This document shows positions 28,001 through 39,409 of a stretch of DNA of 64,000 bases, piece by piece. The stretch spans positions 7,584,075-7,648,074 of the forward strand of contig CM032811.1 of NCBI GenBank assembly GCA_019155185.1, written 5' to 3'. Within the stretch, counting starts at the first letter, position 1; every line of letters begins with the position of its first letter. The notes below the pieces were generated by a model that had not been told where the DNA came from, searched no databases, and saw only the letters and a list, made by a program, of their open reading frames with translations. Source of the DNA: Beaufortia kweichowensis. Taxonomy: Eukaryota > Chordata > Actinopteri > Cypriniformes > Gastromyzontidae. The translations under genes were made by a program, and so were the position numbers.

Positions 28001-31000
28001 GTGGAAAAATCTCTAAACGGTTCCAACATACTTGTGTCCCACTGCCAAGCAAGTGCCACTTTAGACCTTGCCAATTTTATTCTTCTGTGTTTTGTTTTTG
28101 TCTGGCTTCATAACCCTAACCTTTATTGTAGTTGTTTTGGAATAGCAAAGAACCAACATAAAAACTTTATCAAAATGTTTTAATCAAAATAAAATCCTTT
28201 AAGCTCACATTATATCAGACCATTGGTAAATGTTGTTCTTTTTCTGTTTAGAGTGAAGCTTTTGACATTTACACCATATACTGCATGAATTACCCCAAGT
28301 AAGTGAAGGACATTTTGTATTTTTTCACTTTTATGTGGACATTTTAATCCATACAGATGCTTAAAGCTGCAGTCTGTAACAAAAATCAATCATTGAGCAA
28401 GTACATTAAGCCTGTTAACTGTCACCGTTCCACAGGAGAAACACTTCGGTTATTTCACTATTCATGTTAATATTTAATAGGTAAATTCTAATCTAATCAT
28501 GACAAACTATATATTGATGGAAAGGTCTAAGACTCAAGAATAAACATTCGAGAAATGTTCATAACAATAAACATAAACAAAAGTTAAAAATGTAAAAAAT
28601 GGTAGTTCGGATTATGTATGCTCAATATGTCCAGTGACAGTTAACATGTTTAAGACAAAGTCTTTTTACATTATATTTTTTGCAACAATAAACTTATAAT
28701 ATTGATTTATAAGTTAAGTTGTCAAGTGCGAGTTCACAGGAAATGTCACTTTGATTTCAACCAATGTAAAACTAAGCAGTTTTATGCTTGAACAGAGATC
28801 TCAAGATAGAGGCAAAAGTTACAGACTGCAGCTTTAAGTAGGAAAAATCTTTTTGTGGAAAACACTGTTTTAGTGTTTGATGAAGATATATTTTTATCAA
28901 GATGTCAACCAATATGATGTCTAGTCGTGTAAAACGCTTTGGATGAATGAAGTGTGGTTTTAATTAGTCAATGTCGACTATGTCAGCTAAAGTTCTAGTA
29001 GAAACATCAGACATATCAGAGGCAAACATATTTGGGTGATGACTGCTCGCAAATACCTTTCAGCCTCTCTCACACAATTCCCATGGGCCTACATTACTGC
29101 AGTAGCAGATGTTCTGCTGTAGCTCATTTCTGAGCCCTCTTTAACGAATTAGTGTAATGCATATTCACATCAAAACGCTGTGGCACTGATCATCTATTCC
29201 TTTATACAGTACTGCATGACGAGGACTAGATAGCCCCGCTGGTCCTTTAAAACCAGCTTTGCATCATCACATTGACCATATGTGGGTGTTTTTGGGTGTT
29301 ACCACTTTAAAGGCCATCGGCTAAATGCTGGGGTAGGATGAAGTGCTGTAAGGCAAAGATGCCAAACTGATGTCTTACCTCCCTGTTTCCATCCAGTTCA
29401 GTCAGCGTCCTGAGGGACTGCATGAAGAATGAGAGCCTGGTGCGCTTCTTTCAGGAAAGACAGGCCACCCTGTGCCACTCTTTGCCCTTGGAGACCTACC
29501 TGTTGAAACCTGTGCAAAGGATACTTAAGTACCACCTCCTACTGCAGGTCAGTGAAGCACAATGATTGTGAAAAAAATAGGCCAAAAGTAAAGATGTTTT
29601 GGTTTTTCGTTACTTTCGTTTATGTTTAAGTGACCAGCTGAGTTCATTAACAGCGCTGACAGCACTGAAGAAAATATTCTTGCCAGATTGCAGATCTGAT
29701 TTAGTGTCTCCCCCTTGTGGTAGGAGTTGTCCAAACACTTTGATAAAAGTGATCCGGGGTACGAGGTGGTGGAGGATGCCATTATAACCATGACAGCAGT
29801 GGCTTGGTACATCAATGACATGAAGAGGAAACAGGAGCATGCCGTCAGACTGCAGGTAACTCCAACCATCAAATGCTCCAACAAACTATTCACATTTTAT
29901 AGCGTCGATCCTACAAAACCATTTTAAGCTTTTGCTGTAACATGTAGTCGATTGTCTTGTTTCTTAAGGAGATTGAGAGCCTGTTGTTGAACTGGACGGG
30001 TCCTGATCTCAGCGGGTTTGGTGAACTGGTTCTTGAAGGTTCCTTTCGGGTTCAGCGGGTGAAGAAGGAAAGAGCATTCTTTCTTTTTGACAAAATGCTC
30101 CTCATTGCCAAGAAGAGGCTGGATCATTTTATATACAGCACTCACATCTTTGTAAGTCCTTAATGTTTGCATTAAAAAATATATTTTTTTCTTTTCCATT
30201 TCTGTCAAAGACATTTCATGTGACTTAAACCTGAATGCACATTGGTGGGCATTTACATTTGTTTTCAAATATTGGATAACCCAATAAACCCAATATTTAC
30301 TGTAAATACCTCTAATTACAGTATTTTGGGTCTGCAGGCATCATATTTTTCTTTTTGTCTCTCTTTCAAGTGCTGTAATCTGCTCCTTGTGGAAACCATG
30401 AAGGATCCTCTCTGTTTTAAGGTGTCAGACCAGACAATCCCAAAACAGCAACACATTGTTCAGGTGATTAAATGCACTACATGCACATAAAACCGACAAC
30501 ATTAATACTGGCACATTTTGTGTTATTATCATGATCTGTGATAAAAATCTTTACACTTATTTTTAGGCTAAAAACCAGGAGGAGAAGCGGCTGTGGCTGC
30601 ACTACCTCAAGAGGATGATAGTGGAGAACCATCCTGCATCCTTACCCCAAAAAGTAAAAAAGTTGTTTATATGTAAGCTTACAGATCAGTCAGATGGTAA
30701 AATAAACCCAATCAGGATCAGTCAGGACCAAATCAGTTCAATCTGAATACCTTATGATGCTTATTTACAAAGCAAACAAATACATGCTTGAACATAAAAT
30801 ACTGTGTTGATTTAAGCCTAAATAATTTTATTATGTTAGAAGAGAAATACAGTAGTAATACAATAGACATGGATGAAATGTTTCAAAAAGAAAAAAAACC
30901 CCTACACATAAGCAGTTCACTTAATTATAAGTTCACTTATAATTCATGCAGGGGCATGTGAAACTTTAGCTTTGTATGTGTATAAACAACAGATTTTTTA

Positions 31001-34000
31001 CATGTTTTGCAGGCAAGACAGGTTTTAGGTGACAACTTCTGTCAGTGTAAGTATTTTTTGCACTCTTATGATCTTGGATTCCCGCTCTGAGCAATTTACT
31101 TCTGTCGATAATTCATGCTTTTTTATCATGCTTAGCCCCACAGTTTGATCAAGAGCCAGTAAGAAAGCCAATGCCTTCTCCAAGAATGGATGATGTTCAT
31201 AACTATCACAGAGGAAGAAGACAATCAGGTCTGACATGTAGTATTCATTGGAAGTCTGTTAAATGCCAACCCACACTACTATAATCAGATGTTTTATTTA
31301 TATACTGATAATACTCATATATATATTACAGAACCACCAGAGTTCATATACACCCCTGAGAAAGCCAGGAAATGCCTTCCACTCCTACTAGAGGGAAATC
31401 TGCCATACAAGCGTGGGAGAAGACAATCTGGTGAATATCTAATCTCTAAAATGAAATTGCAGTATATTGTAATATACTGCATTCTACAATTTCTTAAACA
31501 AGTTCTTAAATAAAAAGAGTAAGTGATGTGCAAAGTTGGATGATTATGACTTTAAATAAAATATCTAAATAAATCATCTCTGTGTGCCCAAAGCTCCTGC
31601 CAAAGATATAGAATCTGCATTTCAGCAAAGTGGTGAGTTGTAACTTTTCAATAAAAAACTTACCTAGCGTTACCTTAGGTATTTGTTTGATTGCTTGAGA
31701 ATTAGGGTGACTATTGGGGTAACTACAGTTCAATCTCATAATTTGTCTTGTTACACAGACTAAGATACAGATTCAGATAACACTTTAAAAAAAAAAAGAA
31801 TAAACAATTTTTTTCTTTCTGCTTTTTCCCACTTGTAATCTGCCATGGCTCCATCTGTCATTAAATACAGTTTCTTTGAAGGTAAACCCAAATATTAATT
31901 TCTAACATTTAGTATTACATATACATTTTTTTATTTTCAGTGCAGCCTTTTGCAATAAAGAGTTTGTTTACACTTTACCTGTATTTATTCTGCTATCCAG
32001 GCTGGCAGTGAAGGGGAGTTATGCCCACAATCTGACAGCATTGGCTCCTCGGGCAGTACCAGTACGCTGGCATCCTCTGTCATTGAAGTTGAATCTGCTC
32101 GTGATGATCTGGCCTTGTGTCAAGATGACGATGATTTGACCCAACTCCCTCCACCACCAACACTGTCTATTACTGAGGAAATCATGCAGTTCATTAACCA
32201 AAGCCGTGCTCGAGAAGGAATGGCAGAGTTACATTCTGGAATGGTACGTACTGTTATTTTTATACAGTTTCATGTTGTTTTTAATGTCTTCTTTATTAAA
32301 ATAAGTTACAATGGCCCTCTATTTTCTACTAAATATTTCTTGTTTGCTTTCTTTCCTTCATAGTGCCAATCAATTACAGAGTCCTTGGAAGTCCAGTCAT
32401 TGGAGACACAGCAGTTAGATGAAGACCAAACACTGGTAGCTAAGGTGGAGGAAGATAAGCATGAGATCGATCCCAAAAGTGTAGAGATGGAAAAAACTAC
32501 TGTACATGATGAGTCAGACAAAAACAAGCAGTGCAGTATTTCCTGCGAAGCAAATGTTTCTCTCCCAGAGGACACTGAGAAACCATCCTCACCATTGCAC
32601 ACCTCCACAGAGATAAATAAGTCTCTGACAGACTCAGAGGTCAATCATAATGATTCATTCAAACCAGAGATGGTTACACCCATAAGTAAAAAAGAGTGTG
32701 AAGACACTGAGGACACTTTTACTGAAAGTAAAGAGTCTCATCGACCAGAAAATGTGGACAATACCACTGATGAATCATATGAGGCTAAGTTAACTTGTAC
32801 CTATATTTCTTCTCCATCAAAAGCAACAGACAACTCTTTTGTACCCAAAGGGGAAGCTGAACAAAAGCTGACCAAAAGTGACAAGCAGATTATTGAAAAG
32901 ATACGCAGCTATTACGAGAAGGCAGAAGAAGGTGGGGAAGAGAGTCAGACAGCACGAAGAAACAGCTTCTCTCATATTCCTACGGGTTTGGTAAAGGATT
33001 CTGTGTCTCGATTCAACATTTGTGTCCGCCAAGAGGACTCTGAGAGTGGTCGCTCTGACTGTGTTGAAAATGATTCACCAGCTTCACTACCCCAAAACCG
33101 AACCGAACCGATTCTTAACCATCATGAATCTGCTGATGCAGCCACCCATTTGTCCCAACCAGATGTTGGCCGAGAACAAGATGAAAACTTTGATAGCAAG
33201 TCAGTCGTTAAACCAGATGAACGGAATTGTGAAATCCCTGCCAGCATGAAACATTGGAAGGAGAAAGAGAGAACGGTTCAGTTATCTCCTAACAATCTGT
33301 CAGCCCCTTTCCAAAAAGAAAACAGTTCTCTTGAACCTACAGAGAATCTAGACAAACAAGACACACCTTTGAAATACACAGAGAGTTTAGTACAACAGTC
33401 AGAACGTTCACAGTGTGATGAAGATACTTCACATCCATCTAATCTGCAGACAACAGAGAAAGCTAATACATCTGTAAAGTTAGGTGACAGAACCAGATCA
33501 AGGATGTCTCCTAATGGAAATCTGGATAGCCTTCCCAGTCAGATTAAAGTTGGCCGATTGTCTCGTCATGGCAAGATGGTTTCATGTAACCGTACCCTTT
33601 ATGAAGGAATGGCAGAGGTGCCAGATTTAGGATTTTTTGAGGGTGGACCAGTCAACCAATGTTTGGTAGAGAACTCTGAAAAGATTTTAAATAAAGTGCA
33701 AATGCTTGCACGCATGTACTCTGCCAAGGCAAGCAGCATGAAGGTACCACTACATCAGAAGAGAATACGAGTGAGTAAGGGAACATGGTTAGTGGAGGGA
33801 AAAGGGAGCACACACAAGTCTCAACTACAGCTGCACCAGGGGGATGTGAGAATAATCAGTCAACCGGGTGAGTATATTGACAAATTGTGATGTCTTGTGG
33901 TTGAAAACTTTAAATTTATGTTGAATAAAATGTTAATTCAAGACATTTTCATTATTGTTTCACAGATCTTATTGAATCATCAGTACTTACACCTTCTGAA

Positions 34001-37000
34001 CCCCTTGGTCACATCATTGTAAAGGAGCAACTGTCTACAACATATCACCAAGAAAATATTTGTAATCTCATTGGGCCTCCAGAGGAGATCTCATTAGTTG
34101 GATCTAATTCACAGTCTTTTTCTCTTCCTGAGTCTTCTTCTTCAGTGGCAGTGTTATCAGAACAAAAAACTGTTATTGACTCACAGGTCCCTGTGATATC
34201 AGACTGCAAAGAGTCTCGCCTACACAAAGCAGTTTCCCAAGAAGATGAATTCTTGTCACTCTCAACTCATTCTGAAACTCAGGACCAAGATGATTCAGAA
34301 ATAGCTTCAAGTCTCTGCAGATTACCACTGGACCAGAATGCTGATAACATACCACATTCTCTTCGAGAGAACCAGTCAGATATGAAGGACAAATCTATTG
34401 AAATAAATAGCATTCATCAAAAAGAGAAATTGCAAGAGACAACACCTACCTTTGTACACAATTCTGCATCTACAGGTGTCCTTATTACAGACCCATTAGT
34501 CATTAAACCTTTAGAAGTGACTCACAGTGAGGTGGACAATAAGACTTGTGAAAGTATATCATCAATGTTCCAGTCATCAACAGATAATAAACAAGATGAA
34601 ACACAGGAATGGATTGATGGTGAAACCATGGACCATGGTGAATTAACCTCTTTGGTGTCCTCTATAAGTGATGTAGATGTTTGTCCTATGTTACTGTTAA
34701 CAGACTCGTTTGATAACTGTGTTCCAACCTCAGTGATCATCTGTGAGGGATCAGAGGAGTCATATTTTCAGACACAGTTGCTGGAGGATACAACTAACTC
34801 TACACCAGTGGCATCTCTGCTAGGTTCGTGTAGCAGGTGTAGTCCTTTAGATGTCAAAGACAAAGAAGATCTAAGCAATTTATCAGACATTTTAAGCTCA
34901 CCATCTATATCCCCTCTTGATGCCTTCTTTGGATAAGCTTCCACAGTTTACTAACCAAAGACCATCTAATCTACCATCCGCCACAGGAAAAAGAAGTCCC
35001 ATCACCAGCTGGAATTTATCATCTTTATCATCATCGTCCCCTCAAAGGTATTGTACAAAACACATTACTAATAAAGTTGCAGTTGTACTTTGTCGTTAAA
35101 TTAATATTTATGTTATTATAATTTGTAAAGCTGCAATCTAAATCAATCTCTTGATTTATGTTATCCCAGGTGTATCGAATGTAATGTCACACTTTTAACT
35201 TGCCTTTCAGATTGCAGCACACTGAGGAACAGATTCAGGATACTACCGTTCCTGACCTTTACCCACACAGACAATCATTCTCCTGTCTTAATGATAAGTC
35301 TCCCCTTGGTTGTGGACGTCCACTAGATACAAAACCACCTTCTGCCTTTAGCCCCAATTTGCGAATGCGCTCACCCTCTCCCATTAGAGGTGCCCAAAAC
35401 GCCAGACTTTCCTCAACACACTCTGCTCTTAAAAAGTCTCTTGCTGCCTCTTGTATCAGTCAGACAATTTCTCAAAGCATGGCCAGGAAGAGTGCACATC
35501 TCCAGACTGCTTCTCCATCTCTTAACTCCCCTCCTCCCCTCCCCACTTCATCTATGAGACTAAGATCACCATCTCCTAAATCCATCACCCTGGAGTCAAG
35601 CATGGAGCCAACTACATCCAGTCAATCAAGAAGGTCCTGTCCATCCCCCTTTCGATCAAACAGCCTTCGATCCAGCCCAGCAACAGTTCAGTCCCCTCCT
35701 CCTTACCGTAGTCAACGTTCGATATCTCCTGCACCTCCGGTTAGTCTCCATTCAACACCATCTGTTAAAATCCAAAGTTCAACTTCTCGTGAACAGCCTC
35801 CTTACAACAGCCTGAATGGAAATAACAATAACAACAACAGTTTGAGTGATAACGGGTGGGCCAATATCCACAAAAAAACAACACAAGCAAATGTTGGTGG
35901 ATCTCTTCATTATGATCCTCAACGAGCCACCTTGCACAACAGGGTGGCTCGGCCTTTTCCGTCCTCTGAGCCTTGCTCTCGTGTGCAGTCGCCATCCCAC
36001 TCTGTTTGCCCATCTCCAGTTACCCGAATTTTCTCCCCTCCACCTGCCCAGAGCCATACCATTCACTTGGTAACAAAACCACCTAATCCCAGAAACCCCA
36101 GACAAAGTGCACCTGGCTTTTTTACCCCTCTGTGTCTGGAACTGTCAAGACCAACGTCTGCTTGTTCTATATCTTCCTGTGAGAGCCCCAGAATCACATC
36201 TCCACCCCCTATTGGCATTCCCACAAGTGTATGGGGTTTTGCAAACCCACAGCCCAAGAATCCCACATTAACAAATTCATCAGAGCCAAACTCTATTCCA
36301 GGAGGGGCCAGGATCATCTCTCCTACTCCATCAGAGATGTCTTCATGTTCAGCAACCAGTTCTCAAAACCAAAGGAGGCTAAGAGGAAGCAGTTTGCCAT
36401 TCGTTACTTTAGCTGATAGACCACCCAGTCCAGCTAGACCTGAAAGAAAATCTTGGGCAGAAAATGGACGATGGTCGGTGGGTTCAGAATCAGGGTTAAC
36501 AAGTCCTCGTGGTGGTTCATATAGTGGTAGCCCATGCTCTATCAGTCCCGGCCCACTTTCACCTGTCAGAGTGACAGCTGAAAGAAACACTCATAGTGGA
36601 CAACATTTCAGAAGTATTGCATGGCCAGATGTTCATGATCTGTTGACTAAATATAACACAGAGCCCAATTCTGAAACTGAAACTATGTCCTTTACAAAAA
36701 CAGAGGAAAATGACATACAGTTAGCAGAAACAACATGTCGGAGCACCCTGATTTGTCCCTATGTAGGTCAACCCAGTCCTGACTGTGAGAGAGACACTCC
36801 TGTTCAGTTCACAATAGAGAACAAACCAGAGGACAATGTTCCCAATCAAGGATCCAAAACAACATTGAAAACCAGTTATGCCACCACTGTCAATTTGCAG
36901 ATTGGTGGTAGTGGAAGGATAGCATCTTTCAGTAATGCACAAGTAAGTCTGACTCAGACTCTGGCCCCTGTGATTGACAACCAGAACATAAGAAGAGTCA

Positions 37001-37047
37001 GTATCAATAATTGCAACTTCTCAATGCAGAACTGCAAAAGGCTTTGA
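13083..37047 (+). CDS. plekhg2: PLEKHG2-like RhoGEF (DH-PH), with a likely frame break
   Basis: A guanine-nucleotide exchange factor for Rho-family GTPases; the mammalian protein is Gbeta-gamma-responsive. Coding exons: 13083-13131, 17525-17931, 21723-21823, 26589-26655, 28252-28298, 29397-29547, 29724-29855, 29969-30151, 30371-30463, 30567-30653, 31013-31046, 31136-31228, 31332-31430, 31594-31632, 31871-31881, 32001-32243, 32364-33867, 33966-35047, 35211-37047. Phases agree up to the penultimate exon. A Ser-rich N-terminus precedes the DH domain (about residues 127-305, starting [19 protein letters not shown]), then a PH domain (about 319-438, ending [10 protein letters not shown]). The long disordered tail is rich in Ser, Pro and acidic residues. 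PLEKHG2-specific signs are CMNYP in the DH domain, AGSEGEL, the CISQ...SMARK block, and the C-terminal [16 protein letters not shown]. The start MPEGAG resembles the mammalian start. About 2085 aa if the surplus base near 34928 is ignored. Confidence 0.93.
13132..17524. other. plekhg2: plekhg2 intron between the ATG exon and the Ser-rich exon
   Basis: No additional exon is supported. It contains a transposon-derived segment at about 14400-14560 related to copies near the cytokine gene. The remainder is AT-rich and unremarkable. Confidence 0.7.
14400..14560. mobile_element. Interspersed repeat, family A (copy 1)
   Basis: The segment includes TCAATATTAAAGATA, then TTATGTAGAAAACAAGTTAC, and ends with GCTGGGTTTTCACAGACAGG. 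The same ordered words recur at about 41580-41670 and 42199-42240, and in reverse complement at about 40008-40200. This indicates a dispersed non-autonomous DNA element. I cannot name the family or set exact ends. Confidence 0.55.
17932..21722. other. plekhg2: plekhg2 intron (inside the DH-coding region)
   Basis: Holds AT-rich palindromic sequence at about 18220-18310 and a pyrimidine-rich tract at about 19980-20215. The long open frames over the pyrimidine tract encode only Leu/Phe/Ser or Arg/Glu/Lys low complexity and are not genes. Confidence 0.75.
20061..20180. repeat. TTTC-rich tract with a 20-bp minisatellite
   Basis: Within a CT-rich region, a 20-base unit (TCTTTCTTGCGTTCTTTCCT) is repeated three times at 20101-20160, the last copy with one change. 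TTTC repeats flank it on both sides. Confidence 0.85.
21872..22188. mobile_element. MITE at TTAA with AGGAACAGTTCACC termini
   Basis: The left end reads TTAAAGGAACAGTTCACCTG and the right end is its near-perfect reverse complement (GGTAAACTGTTCCTTTAA). Both ends are bordered by TTAA, the target site typical of piggyBac-type elements. It has no coding capacity. The internal GTTTGGAACGACATGAATG is typical of this cyprinid repeat group. Confidence 0.85.
23384..23815. mobile_element. Degenerate MITE of the same group
   Basis: It begins TTAAAGAGATTCATCATTTA and includes CTTACCCTCATGTTGTTTTA, a hallmark internal block of this repeat group. It ends GGACTATCCCTTTAA. Both ends carry TTAA, and the termini have diverged more than in the 21.9-kb copy. 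Confidence 0.7.
24539..24741. mobile_element. Internally deleted MITE of the same group
   Basis: It starts AAAGGGATAATGAAAGAAGA and contains GGTTACCAACTTTCTTTAAA and CATACAGGTTTGGAATGATA. It ends TTTTTGGGTGAACTATCCCTTT. The right half is well preserved and the left half lacks the usual GTTCACCCAAAAATG block, so it is a deletion derivative. Confidence 0.75.
26656..28251. other. plekhg2: plekhg2 intron, no further feature seen
   Basis: Flanked by a good donor (AGG|gtaagt) and a pyrimidine-rich acceptor (tttctgtttag). I see no repeat or exon inside that I can support. Confidence 0.7.
28361..28837. mobile_element. TTAA-flanked MITE with nested inverted repeats
   Basis: Terminal inverted repeats of about 20 bp (TTAAAGCTGCAGTCTGTAAC and its exact complement) bracket a 477-bp element. 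TTAA at both ends suggests piggyBac-type mobilisation. A second inverted pair lies inside: CTGTTAACTGTCAC near 28413 and GTGACAGTTAACATG near 28633. There is no coding capacity. It sits in a plekhg2 intron between two DH-coding exons. Confidence 0.85.
31871..31881 (+). CDS. plekhg2: 11-nt micro-exon of plekhg2
   Basis: The preceding exon (31594-31632) ends in phase 1 and the next (32001-32243) must start in phase 0, because AGSEGELCP matches the conserved mammalian AGSEGEL. An 11-nt exon bounded by tacag| and |gtaaac supplies exactly the two missing frame positions. It encodes the residues before that motif (V-S-L-K across the junction). The intron before it has a strong pyrimidine tract. Without this exon the frame would hit a stop within a few codons. 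Confidence 0.7.
34925..34936 (+). other. plekhg2: Probable +1 frame break in plekhg2
   Basis: The frame from upstream exons ends at a TAA at 34934-34936. A second open frame, offset by one base, continues to the splice donor at 35048 and into the last exon, which carries the conserved PLEKHG2 C-terminus. Removing one base of the TTT run at 34928-34930 would join SPLDAF to LDKLPQF. The total of all exons is 6259 nt, one more than a multiple of three. A 94-nt intron (34853-34946) would also restore frame but has a poor donor. Confidence 0.65.
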
Positions 37048-38150
37048 GTGGTGTACTACAAGAGTCTAATACAGTGTCTCACACTTCAGTGATGGCCACT
37101 TTATCTGGCACTTTAGCATGTACCAGAGAAATTGGCAATTCCAGGACATCCATGATTACTTCATTGAGAGAAAAGGAGGATGTAAGGATGACAAAATACG
37201 GGTGTAAGCCAAGTGACTTTGCTATGGTCAGTGATTATTTTTTTTAAATCCCTAATAATAGGTGCTTTACATGAAACGGAATAAATGGTCAAACATCAGT
37301 CTTGATTTCTTGCTAAGATACTAGTAAAATTTCAATAAAATGTTTGTTTTATTTGGCAGTGTAATTTTATTTGTTTTTTTTTTAAAGATGTTTAAGACGT
37401 TGTAATATGCAAATGTATTATGTATAACTGAACCAAAGCCTCTATCATTAAAGGCTTTCAGTTGAGTGTGGTATATACAGAACTCTTATTTATGAAGTAG
37501 TTTTCTGGCACTTAACTCTTGTTTCTTTGATTTGCACATTTTTTCTGTAATGTGTTCCAGACGTGTCTGGAAAAAGCATGTTTCAGGCAAAACATTCTCA
37601 TGCATGTTAAAATGTAATTAATTTCATTGGTTTCCTAAATATAATTTGGTCAGTATGACATTTGAAAGCAAGAGAACATGAATCGCTGCTTTGATTGATG
37701 TTAATGAGAACACAACATCTGATGTGCTCTTTGGCGCTGATGAAAATATTTGGTGTACAGTGAGAAAAGCATTCCAGCATGCCCTAGAAATGCTTTTTAG
37801 GGCTAACTTGCAAATATTTTTAATTATATCTTGATTTTTATTGTATTCTTATTTTCTTGTCTTGTTGTTTTAGAAGAAAATGTTAAAATTCCACCCACTT
37901 CAGTAAGAATGTAAATAAACAATCAGAAGGAAATAAATCCATCTGTGGTTCCTTCAGCTTTGCTGGAGCCTATCCCAGCATCTCAAGCAGCATGCATGAT
38001 ACATCCTGGAGAGTTGGACAAATATGATGAAATAGATATGTAAAAATATGTTTTTTGTACTTGCTCTCAAATTGCAATGATTGTTGCACTGTATTGGACA
38101 ATGTGCCCTGTGTTATTTGTACTTAATAAAACCTGTGTAGTGTAACTATA
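37048..38150 (+). terminator. plekhg2: plekhg2 3' UTR with poly(A) signals
   Basis: AATAAA occurs at 37334-37339 and again at 38125-38130, the latter followed by a GT-rich stretch. The stop codon is at 37045-37047, so the 3' UTR is about 0.3 or 1.1 kb depending on the site used. Confidence 0.6.
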
Positions 38151-38296
38151 ATTGTGTCAGTTCAGTTTCTCAATGCCATTAGATATGAACCTTCGAAAAC
38201 ATCTAACTGCAGTTTCCTCATAATGTGTGGTATCCTTCAAATAATGGTAAAATTTATTATTTTGACAGCGATGGCTAATACCATGTCACCCTAAGG

Positions 38297-38621
38297 CAGG
38301 GCTCTCCAACACGTAGCTCGCGAGCTACCGGTAGCTCGTGGCTTAATTGCTGGTAGCTCTCCAAAACATTACATCCAATCAGAATGAAAGCGTCCCACCG
38401 CTCCAATACAAATGTATTGTTTTTATTTTATTGTCTTATTATTTATGAATTTTACAATATTAACCTACATTTAAAAACATTATCGTTATCACGTCAAAGT
38501 TTCACTCAGTAACGTCATCACGCTATAGAGTTTTAAGCGTTGTGTGACGTGAGTAGCTCACAACCACTTTCATTTTTAAAAAGTAGCTCTCAACTGAAAA
38601 AGGTTGGAGACCCCTGCCCTG
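38297..38621. mobile_element. hAT-like MITE (CAGGG...TCTCCAAC termini)
   Basis: The left end CAGGGCTCTCCAAC and the right end GTTGGAGACCCCTGCCCTG are inverted repeats of the CAGGGGTCTCCAAC type common in hAT elements. Internal AGCTCGCGAGCTACCGGTAG is itself palindromic, and TAGCTCTC recurs near the right end. Flanking 8-mers CCCTAAGG and CCCTAAAA look like a decayed 8-bp target duplication. At 325 bp there is no transposase. Confidence 0.8.
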
Positions 38622-39409
38622 CCCTAAAAGGTTAGAATAGGGAAAGGGGCGGGGTGAATGACGCGCAGTGCGAACACCAGGCTGGTCGATGTTTGATTAA
38701 GACTCTTCTAAAACATTCTTTTAAATGTCAATTATTTGCTTTTTCTTTCTTTCCTTATTTTCTCTGTCTTTTTATTAGTATTTCTTAATTGTAAATGTAA
38801 CTCTTATTATTTGTAAGTGTGCTAAAAGTTAGGCTTGATGTAAACTACCTAACTTAAATAATACAAATTTTACACTAGGTTTGTCAAGTCAACAACATAA
38901 TGTTCTTTCATTTTTCAGACTCCAGTGCAGATAAGGAATCGCAAAAGCAACAGTCCACCCCAATGACGAAGCTGTAGCCTATATTACGTTACACTGATTA
39001 CACTGTACTCACAAGTATGTGTGCTGCGCATGAAGGGTGCGTTTTATTGAAGTCCAGAGATTGGATATAATATTTTGAGGTTGCTTAAGATTTGGAGTAA
39101 AACGAGACAGCATACGAATTGTGGCTGATGATATTCGCTATTCTGCATAATGATTAGGATGTGCATTGTGGTCTATGGACGTGTTACAAATGCTTGTCGA
39201 GGTAAGTTAATACATTTTGTACAAAGTACAAAAAGTGAATGACCGCAGTCAGTTACAATGTCTTGTAAATCAAGTCAGAATCAAAATTAACGCATAGTTA
39301 GCTGACAGTGAAATACGAGCCTACAAGTAATCCCATACAAGCTCTACCAAATCTAATACTTAGATTCGCACAACAATTGTGTTATTGTTTTCTTGCACAT
39401 GTTTTTTAG
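38622..39409. other. Region upstream of il15l, possible non-coding first exon
   Basis: No coding exon is supported. A good donor (CGAG|gtaagt) at 39202 follows a segment that could be a 5' UTR exon of the cytokine gene. Its own short frame (from ATG at about 39150) cannot be joined in frame to the downstream coding exon. The transcription start is not evident. Confidence 0.35.

Noticed and set aside
34146..34936. A separate 263-codon gene ending at 34936
   Set aside because: It is the continuation of plekhg2 in phase from the previous exon. The stop is best explained by the frame break described above.
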